Assembly: GCA_024704765.1 (NCBI GenBank)
Contig: JAKMXF010000350.1
Coordinates: forward strand, 62,001-126,000
Direction: 5' to 3'
Length of the DNA: 64,000 nucleotides
DNA from: Oopsacas minuta
Taxonomy: Eukaryota > Porifera > Hexactinellida > Lyssacinosida > Leucopsacidae
How positions within the stretch are numbered: the first letter of the stretch is position 1; each line of letters begins with the position of its first letter. The notes under the pieces are model-generated. The model worked only from the letters and a program-made list of their open reading frames with translations, did not search any database and was not told the DNA's origin. Positions 59,709 to 64,000 of this stretch are shown piece after piece. Made by a program: the position numbers and the translations under genes.

Positions 59709-60268
59709 GTAAATAATGAGAATTTAGTACACGAAAAAAGAAAGAATATAGCAATGAGTCAAAATGTTAAACGCGGGATTTCTTTGGAAATTAGTGGGGG
59801 AAGCAAAGCTCCCCCTACATTACACCCCTCAATTATATACCCCCGACAAATGGTTCTGGGCGGAGAGTTATGACGACTGACCAATGTATCCGTCAGGTTT
59901 ACACATTTTACCAAAATTACAGGACTATACAACTATTCCCAGTAAACCTGGAGCTGGACAATAGCGTACATAAAATTACCTTCGACAACATTGAATACAT
60001 TGTATGGATAGGTCATAGATAGGTGTCCTCAGTACTTTAATACAGGGTCTGGTCATGTATGCAAGCATGTAATCCTTGGTAGAGGATTTAGTAACAACTT
60101 TGCGATAGTAATATTAACAGAATAATTATAAACTCTATTTATACGCGTTTTGTAACTATCACCTTATATAATTTATTATGTCTAAGTAAGACTGATATAC
60201 AAATTTTGGTATACAAATATTTCATCCAACGAATTATTCTGAACATTTGATCTTTTATTACAGTCTCG
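59709..60268. other. Intergenic, with a GC-rich hairpin patch near 59795
   Basis: GGGGGAAGCAAAGCTCCCCC at about 59794-59813 is a short hairpin. No gene is supported before the signal-peptide exon at 60269. Confidence 0.35.
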
Positions 60269-63200
60269 ATGTATTTCTCTACTTCAATAGCTTGGCTTCT
60301 AGCACAAATTTGTATATTTCAACTTTTCTTATTATCAGGTATTAATTTACTTCATTGTTATACTACCACTAATCCGAACTGATTCTACCAATTTCAATTG
60401 AGGTTCGGATTAGTAGAAAAGGTCGATATTTATTGTAGTTATATACATACCTACTAACTCCTGGGACTTTCGAAAAATTCCCTGTACTCCCCAGTTTTGC
60501 AATCCATAATTAACAATTTCAAGCTTTTCTTGGGGAAATTAGTACATAAATATTCAAATATTTTCCTGGATTCTCTTGTAAAATCCTGGGAAGGTTGGCA
60601 AGTTTGCATCTATGAATGTAGGGCCATTTCGTAAAGCATGCGACACTGTGAATAGATTATACTGGAAATTCCTGTTATACGAAAGTTCTCAAAGATATGG
60701 CGTATGCTGATCTTTGACAATCATACTAATTCTTGTAACTTTTGATTTAGCGCCCATCACTTATATATTTTTATCGTTCAAATTCTCCAATTGGTTAGCT
60801 TATAAGAGAGATAATATAGCTAAGACTTGAACAACCTGAAAACCTAACTTTGGGACATTACTCTATGCCATTAGATTATTAATCGTGGTTTGTACCCTAT
60901 AGGCCTCTCAACTATCCAGAATTTGATTTCTCTATTATAAATAGTGTTGATTTTATTTATTTAAGCTCACGTTTGCCTCTCGCTTGTTGATGCATCATAC
61001 ATTTTATAGTGTATATTCTATTTCTCTTCTAGCTACCCTCGATACAGTACATTTACGAATAACGTCAGCTGGCAGAAAGCACATAGTATCACTAGACACA
61101 TTATCTTCAGGTGTTAGCCTACTCTGTTCAGTAGAAGCATACACTACCCCTGCTATAACATGGTACTATAACAACTCTATTATAGTATCTCCTAACTACA
61201 CTGACACATCGTCAATTGCTAACAATGGTATCACACAAATACATAATACATTATATGTAATACACACAGGTGTGTATTACTGTAGAGCAAGTGTAGCACT
61301 AGGTTCTATCAGATCTGATGATAACTCTATTGAATTATTTGGTTAGTTTTGTTACTAGTACTTTTATTCTAGTTTTATTAATTGTATAATTGCTAATTAA
61401 TTATATAGCATAGTCTCGTGTCCCTCTGGGAATGTATTATATTAATTTATCTGTCTTCTCTAATTGATAATGCATACTCCTGACTGGTTTCAAATACATT
61501 TACCATTCTAGTCTTGTTAAGATATCGACAGCCCTCAATGGAGTCAGATACCTTAATAATTCTTGTTCACATTCTGACATTTGATAAGTGTCTTGAATTT
61601 ATATCTTTGTATTCGCCGTATTGTTATTTTAATACAATGGAGCTTCCGAACCATGCATGAGTTTTGGAGAGGTTGTCCCTTCAAGGCGATTCTTTGATAT
61701 ATTATCTATGACGTACATATTTGTAGTTTACAATCTACTCAATACGCATCCTCTCTTTGACAACTGCTTTCGCTGTATCTGGATTTCGCATTAACCAGAG
61801 TAATTCCAATATTGTAGAAACCTTATTTTGTTCAAATAGTTGTTCGTCTTATCCGGAAATTCGTATTAACCGTGTTCGTATAATTTATAATACTTCATTC
61901 ATCTGCTCTAGCATTTACACTTTACTACTATATCACTATTTATAGCTCCTCCTGATGTAATTACATTACAAACACAGAACCCAACATTAACTATACCACA
62001 TAGCTGGAGTATTACACTACCTTGTCTGTTTACTTATCAACCCTACTTCTCTATAACTTGGTGGTATAATCAGAATGTATTGATATCTCACAACAACCGT
62101 TATATATCTCATAACGGAAACTTACACATATATCAAGCAAGCACTGACTTTACTGGATTCTATAACTGCACTGTAGTTAACAAGTTTACTAATGAATCCT
62201 TCTCTGGACCTTCAATCAAGCTATTCGTTAGCAAACGTGAGTTAAATTATTTTACTATTTGAAGAGCATTCAATGCACTTTATAAACGCGATTAGACACA
62301 AAGATTACACCTTTAATATTTATTGGATACCTCATGATATCGATATTATCGACTCTCCGATCTGTCAATTATCTGGCTTAGCATCGATTGATTTATACTT
62401 ACTCTAGGGGTTTGAATATAATACCCAAGAACTAACTACGATAACATTATCGAAATAGAAGTACCGATATTCCATAGAATCCTGCTATTTCATGAAAACA
62501 ACCGGTAAAGTAAGCGCATAGAAGAAATCTAGAAATTCATAAGCAAGGGGTCTGTATATTAGTCGTTAGTAGAATAATTCCAATAGGATTTGTATTAAAT
62601 ATTTTAGCTTAGTAAGAAGTAGAATCTCTTTATAATGAACAAGCTCTTTGACCTTCGGTATAAATATACAACCCTGTTTACAATATTTAAGAATTTTATT
62701 ATAAGTACTCTAAACTTTGTCTAATATCATTATAATTATATAATTATCCATAATCGGGTCTATCTACTGATGACTGCATTTATTCAGGTCAAAAGTGTGC
62801 CATTTAGCATTATCAAAATATATAGAATTGTTTTAGATATTTACTGTTCTAGTTTATCCCTAGTCCAAATGTATTAATTACATCGGAAATTAGTGTGTAT
62901 AGCTGTCATCATGTTGAATTAATCCTAATTTTCCAGTTTGTGAAAAGTTAATTAATTCTTATTTTTTACGCGAAATATTTTGGCCAAATTGGACTCACAA
63001 GATATCTCTGCAAACTATATTATAATTATTATCGGCTCTGGTAATCGGATCACTTTGGGTTTAGCTGATAATTAATCGGTGACCCAATAAGCATATGTTA
63101 CTGAACTTATATGGAGGCCATGCAGTCAGTGCTGTCTTTCGACACGATAAATCTTGAGACGAGTACCTCAACTACTAATAAACTGTAGAGAGGAATTTGT

Positions 63201-63559
63201 GAAAGAGTTTCCCCCTCAAGCGATCTAGCCCGAGTGCTCATTTTTCTAGAATAATAATTTTATAAATGCTGAAACGAAATTTATTACTCTATCCTTCTCA
63301 GTTAATCTTCAAGTCCACAACACAATCTCTCCAATACAACAACCCAGCATTATATACGTATATCCTGACAGTGTATTTAACCTGGAATATAACAGATACT
63401 ATGAGCCTCTCTACAATATTACATGGCTGCTTCAAGAACAGAGTAATCAGCGTATGGCTCCTGAGATATCTAATATAACCATCTCTACTAATTACACAGC
63501 TGTTGTGTTTACAGGAGTACAAGAGCAAAGCAGCACTCAAATACAAGTTAAAATTATTT
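60269..63559 (+). CDS. Immunoglobulin-superfamily secreted or membrane protein (5' part)
   Basis: Four exons, 60269-60338, 61033-61341, 61946-62236 and 63302-63559, all joined in phase 1; the gene continues beyond the last one. Exon 1 encodes a signal peptide (MYFSTSIAWLLAQICIFQLF, cleavage likely just after LLS). Exon 2 is an Ig-like domain with Cys (SLLCSVEA), Trp (AITWYYNN) and Cys (GVYYCRAS). Exon 3 is a second Ig domain (LPCLFTYQ, SITWWYNQ, GFYNCTVV). Exon 4 resembles a further Ig or fibronectin-like domain (YNITWLLQEQ, SNITISTNYTAVVF) but lacks the paired cysteines. Several N-x-S/T sites fit an extracellular protein. One-domain, phase 1-1 exons are usual for surface receptors. The cytoplasmic part, if any, lies outside the window. 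Confidence 0.8.
60370..60416. repeat. Short inverted repeat in the first intron of the Ig-like gene
   Basis: CTAATCCGAAC and GTTCGGATTAG are exact inverted copies separated by about 20 bases. It may be a remnant of a small element. Confidence 0.6.
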
Positions 63560-64000
63560 GTGAGTTATTTATTTACTATTGTAGTTGCTTCTTTTGTTTA
63601 CTCCTATTATTCACATAGTCCTTGCGCTTGTTTTACTGCTTCTCATTATCTTAATTCAATATTTTCTCATAAAGTGTATGTACCCTAGGTCTAGGGCAGT
63701 GGAACCTTTTTTCACCATGGACCCCCTATATTCAGCTTTTGGGGTCCACTGATCTCCTGTCATTAACGTTAGTGCAAACTATGGGGAGTCATAGACTCCT
63801 TCTGGGCCGCTAACACCAGTTGAGAACAACTCACACCAGTCATCGTTGCTAGTTTCTGTATATTCCTTCTGTTACACATAGTGTACCTAAACAACAAACA
63901 AATATGAAAATATAATCCTCGAAACTTTGATATTACAAAGCTCCAATACACCCATTTGATAACTCAGTATTTGACGTGTACGCACAATATATAGCAGTTA
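63560..64000. other. Intron sequence with a hAT-like transposon end
   Basis: CAGTGGAACCTTTTTTCACC at 63697 begins like a hAT terminus (CAGTGG...), followed by GGACCCCC sequence. Its other end is not in the window. No further exon of the Ig-like gene was identified. Confidence 0.45.

Overview
The window is nuclear DNA from an invertebrate animal. It is AT-rich, has spliceosomal introns, and carries animal housekeeping genes: ARL5-type GTPase, bystin, major vault protein, PIGG, DDX52, a sacsin-like giant protein and an ANKRD16-like protein. It also has NHL-repeat and immunoglobulin-superfamily genes and many small DNA transposons. A sponge (demosponge) or another early-branching invertebrate is my best guess. 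That is an inference from long intron-poor genes, gene content and repeat style, not proof. I saw no tRNA, rRNA or CRISPR.

Layout. 0.9-1.4 kb: ARL5 (-). 2.3-2.9 kb: two exons of a PDZ-domain gene (+). 4.6-21.0 kb: housekeeping genes on the minus strand (bystin, MVP, PIGG, DDX52), each one uninterrupted reading frame, separated by 1.5-4.5 kb of AT-rich DNA. An intact 3.3-kb Transib transposon (RAG1-related) sits at 15.3-18.6 kb, between PIGG and DDX52. 21.4-24.3 kb: repeats and a small PARP-type ADP-ribosyltransferase exon (-). 24.3-39.1 kb: sacsin-like gene (-), four short 5' exons plus one 12.3-kb exon, about 4,263 residues. 39.3-42.3 kb: a cluster of non-autonomous transposons. 42.4-44.0 kb: a decayed NHL-type gene (+). 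45.6-46.9 kb: ANKRD16-like gene (-), head to head with a frameshifted TFIIA-gamma-like sequence (+). 47.1-48.6 kb: a 728-bp exact direct duplication around a single N, almost certainly an assembly artefact. 51.9-53.5 kb: three adjoining tandem-repeat arrays. 54.2-54.9 kb: a hAT fragment. 55.0-55.9 kb: an intact NHL-repeat gene (-). 56.4-58.5 kb: a second, broken Transib. 60.3-63.6 kb: the 5' part of a secreted or membrane immunoglobulin-superfamily gene (+) that runs off the window.

The most notable item is the Transib element. It has a two-exon 717-residue transposase of the RAG1 superfamily. Its termini begin with CACAGTG, the vertebrate V(D)J heptamer consensus, and it has a perfect 5-bp target duplication (TGGTC). 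A 9-bp motif lies at different distances from the two heptamers (19 versus 10 bp), which recalls the asymmetry of 12/23 recombination signals. The decayed second Transib lacks the intron found in the intact one.
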